Below the pieces are notes generated by a model. The model made no database searches. It worked only from the letters and a program-made list of their open reading frames with translations, and was not told where the DNA came from. DNA of 64,000 nucleotides from Luteitalea sp. TBR-22 (lineage in GTDB: Bacteria > Acidobacteriota > Vicinamibacteria > Vicinamibacterales > Vicinamibacteraceae), in contig NZ_AP024452.1 in the NCBI RefSeq assembly GCF_016865485.1, forward strand, positions 3,618,501-3,682,500. The letters are read 5' to 3'. Positions 62,682 to 64,000 of the stretch are shown piece by piece (position 1 is the first letter of the stretch; the number at the start of each line of letters is the position of its first letter). The position numbers and the translations under genes are program-made.

Positions 62682-63542
62682 ATGGCAATCACCGCTGAGA
62701 TGGTCAAGAACCTGCGCGAGCGTACCGGCGCGGGCATGATGGAGTGCAAGACGGCGCTCACCGAGAGCAACGGCGACGTCGAGGCCGCGATCGAGTACCT
62801 CCGCAAGCGCGGACTCGCGCAGGCCGCCAAGCGCGCCGGCCGCGTCGCGTCGGAGGGCGTGGTCGGCATCCGCCTCAACGACGACCGCACGCTCGGCGTC
62901 CTCGCCGAGGTGAACTGCGAGACCGACTTCGTGGCCCGCAACGACGGCTTCAAGGCCCTCGTCGAGGAGATCACGAACACGGTGTTCACGAGCGACCAGC
63001 CGCATGCCGCGCTGGTGGCCGCCGACGGCCCGATCGGGCAGCGCATCACGGCCGAGATCGCCAAGGTCGGCGAGAACATGGCCGTGCCGCGCACCGCGAA
63101 GCTGAGCGCCGACTACGTGGGCAGCTACAGCCACATGGGCGGCAAGATCGGCGTGCTGGTGCAGATCGACGGCGCGAAGGGCGAGGCGACGCAGCACGAA
63201 GCCTTCAAGGCGTTCGTGAACGAGCTCGCGATGCACATCGCCGCCGCCGCCCCGGCCTACACGACGCGCGCCGAGGTGCCGGCGGCCGACGTGGAGAAGG
63301 AGAAGGAGATCTACCGCGCGCAGATGGCCGAGTCCGGCAAGCCGGCCAACGTGATCGAGAAGATCATCGAGGGCAAGCTCGGCGCGTTCTACGAGCAGGT
63401 GTGCCTGGTGGACCAGCCCACGATCCGCGACCCGAAGGTGAAGGTGTCGCAGGCCGTCGAGGCCGTCTCGAAGGCCATCGGCGCGCCGGTGGCCATCAAG
63501 GGCTTCGCGCGCTTCAAGGTCGGCGAGGCGAGCCAGGCGTAA
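62682..63542 (+). CDS. tsf: Elongation factor Ts
   Basis: A 286-residue protein from ATG 62682. N-terminal UBA-like ITAEMVKNLRERTGAGMMEC with KTALTESNGDVEAAIEYLRK, then the core VNCETDFVARNDGFKALVEE carrying the TDFVARN loop that opens EF-Tu, and C-terminal EKIIEGKLGAFYEQVCLVDQ. It exchanges GDP for GTP on EF-Tu. Confidence 0.98.
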   Translation: MAITAEMVKNLRERTGAGMMECKTALTESNGDVEAAIEYLRKRGLAQAAKRAGRVASEGVVGIRLNDDRTLGVLAEVNCETDFVARNDGFKALVEEITNTVFTSDQPHAALVAADGPIGQRITAEIAKVGENMAVPRTAKLSADYVGSYSHMGGKIGVLVQIDGAKGEATQHEAFKAFVNELAMHIAAAAPAYTTRAEVPAADVEKEKEIYRAQMAESGKPANVIEKIIEGKLGAFYEQVCLVDQPTIRDPKVKVSQAVEAVSKAIGAPVAIKGFARFKVGEASQA

Positions 63543-63546
63543 GCAG

Positions 63547-63574
63547 GCTCAGGGCTCAAGGCTCAGGGCTCAGA
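63547..63574 (+). repeat. Heptamer array, 4 units of GGCTCAR, after tsf
   Basis: GGCTCAG, GGCTCAA, GGCTCAG, GGCTCAG, starting 5 nt after the tsf stop. Forms an inverted pair with 63679-63706. Confidence 0.9.
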
Positions 63575-63581
63575 AACACCA

Positions 63582-63609
63582 CGGGCGCCTCCTCACCGGG
63601 GCGCCCGTT
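63582..63609 (+). terminator. Terminator hairpin after tsf
   Basis: ACGGGCGCC (63582-63590) pairs with GGCGCCCGT (63601-63609), 10-nt loop, followed by TCTGCGTTT. It lies between the two inverted GGCTCAR arrays. Confidence 0.7.
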
Positions 63610-63678
63610 CTGCGTTTGGTGTCTCGCGGGTTGCGCTCCAAGCCTCGAGTGCTGAGCAGTCAGCGTGCTGGATGCTCT

Positions 63679-63706
63679 CTGAGCCTTGAGCCCTGAGCCG
63701 TGAGCC
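63679..63706 (-). repeat. Heptamer array, 4 units, inverted partner of 63547-63574
   Basis: Plus strand reads CTGAGCC, TTGAGCC, CTGAGCC, GTGAGCC, the reverse complement of the GGCTCAR units, 104 nt from the first array. Confidence 0.9.
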
Positions 63707-63756
63707 CGTCGTCACCACCGAGCGCTCCCCTGCCGCCCGTCGTGCGTCTGCGCGGT

Positions 63757-63762
63757 TATAAT
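63757..63762 (+). promoter_or_regulatory. -10 box TATAAT for pyrH
   Basis: Perfect TATAAT 10 nt before the pyrH ATG, leaving at most a few nucleotides of leader. Confidence 0.55.
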
Positions 63763-63772
63763 CTCGCCCGGC

Positions 63773-64000
63773 ATGTCGTCACGTCCCGCGTACTCCCGCG
63801 TCCTTCTCAAGCTGTCCGGCGAAGCACTCATGGGTGACCAGGGCTATGGTGTCGACCCCGCCGTGGTCACTCGCATCGCCGAGGACGTGGCCGAGATCCG
63901 CGCCATCGGCGTCCAGGTCGCGATCGTCATCGGTGGCGGCAACATCTTCCGCGGCATGGCCGGCAGCGCCCGCGGCATGGATCGCGCGACCGCCGACTAC
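63773..64000 (+). CDS. pyrH: UMP kinase, C-terminus cut by window edge
   Basis: The first 76 codons are present: [20 protein letters not shown], the conserved PyrH opening, and [20 protein letters not shown], the phosphate and effector region of amino-acid-kinase-fold UMP kinases. It phosphorylates UMP to UDP, upstream of Ndk and PyrG also encoded here. Placement after rpsB-tsf is the common bacterial order; frr would be expected next. Confidence 0.95.
   Translation, partial: MSSRPAYSRVLLKLSGEALMGDQGYGVDPAVVTRIAEDVAEIRAIGVQVAIVIGGGNIFRGMAGSARGMDRATADY

Overview
The window is about 64 kb of very GC-rich chromosome from a Gram-negative (diderm) bacterium, with dense single-copy housekeeping genes, many 4-bp ATGA/GTGA overlaps and no rRNA, tRNA, phage, transposase or CRISPR. 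A 1176-residue Oar-like TonB-dependent receptor with an N-terminal carboxypeptidase-regulatory-like domain, a b558-type SdhC, KorAB in place of an E1/E2 2-oxoglutarate dehydrogenase and a pilMNOPQ-acc cluster together suggest Acidobacteriota, perhaps Vicinamibacteria (a Luteitalea-like lineage). That placement is an inference, not a demonstrated match.

Layout. 0-2.8 kb: a TolC/membrane-fusion efflux pair (the fusion protein is cut by the left edge), divergent from an ECF sigma factor and a soluble zinc-finger anti-sigma whose starts overlap. 2.8-10.5 kb: ABC-F ATPase, a Gly/Pro-rich secreted peptide, a MASE1 hybrid histidine kinase, two tandem related small unknown proteins, an EVE protein and a secreted metzincin protease with a BACON domain. 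10.5-16.5 kb: a sugar-oxidation style cluster (VOC, GMC oxidoreductase with a Cys cluster, Gfo/Idh/MocA) divergent from a GH99-like secreted hydrolase, a DUF1569 protein and an SDR. 16.5-24 kb: DUF2959 lipoprotein, DedA, cystathionine beta-synthase-like enzyme with CBS domains, an outer-membrane protein and the large TonB receptor. 24-39 kb: ndk-DUF2905-dcd, then a concentration of TCA genes (korAB, sucCD, sdhCAB, mdh, icd) interrupted by an HxlR-FabF pair. 39.4-46.1 kb: one co-directional run holding all four steps to CMP-Kdo (kdsB, kdsA, kdsD, kdsC) with pyrG, lapB and coaE. 46.2-49.4 kb: folD, an amino-acid permease and thiE. 49.4-60.4 kb: a long minus-strand run pilMNOPQ, two lipoproteins, a TPR protein, Xaa-Pro peptidase, accB, accC, thiE. 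60.8-64 kb: rplM-rpsI, rpsB, tsf and the start of pyrH.

Most notable non-coding signals. (1) Short tandem arrays, all with a 7-nt period but several different unit sequences (GGGARTC, GTTCGGC, GGCTCAR, GGGCACC, AAACGTY), lie at gene boundaries, sometimes as inverted pairs, and one is inside a coding N-terminus. (2) An 18-bp palindrome (GTCGACCTTCAGGTCGAC and variants) recurs at gene 3' ends and supplies the stop codon of coaE. (3) At least nine genes have a TANNNT box ending 5-8 nt before the start codon, which points to frequent leaderless transcription. (4) A near-consensus sigma-54 element precedes pilM.
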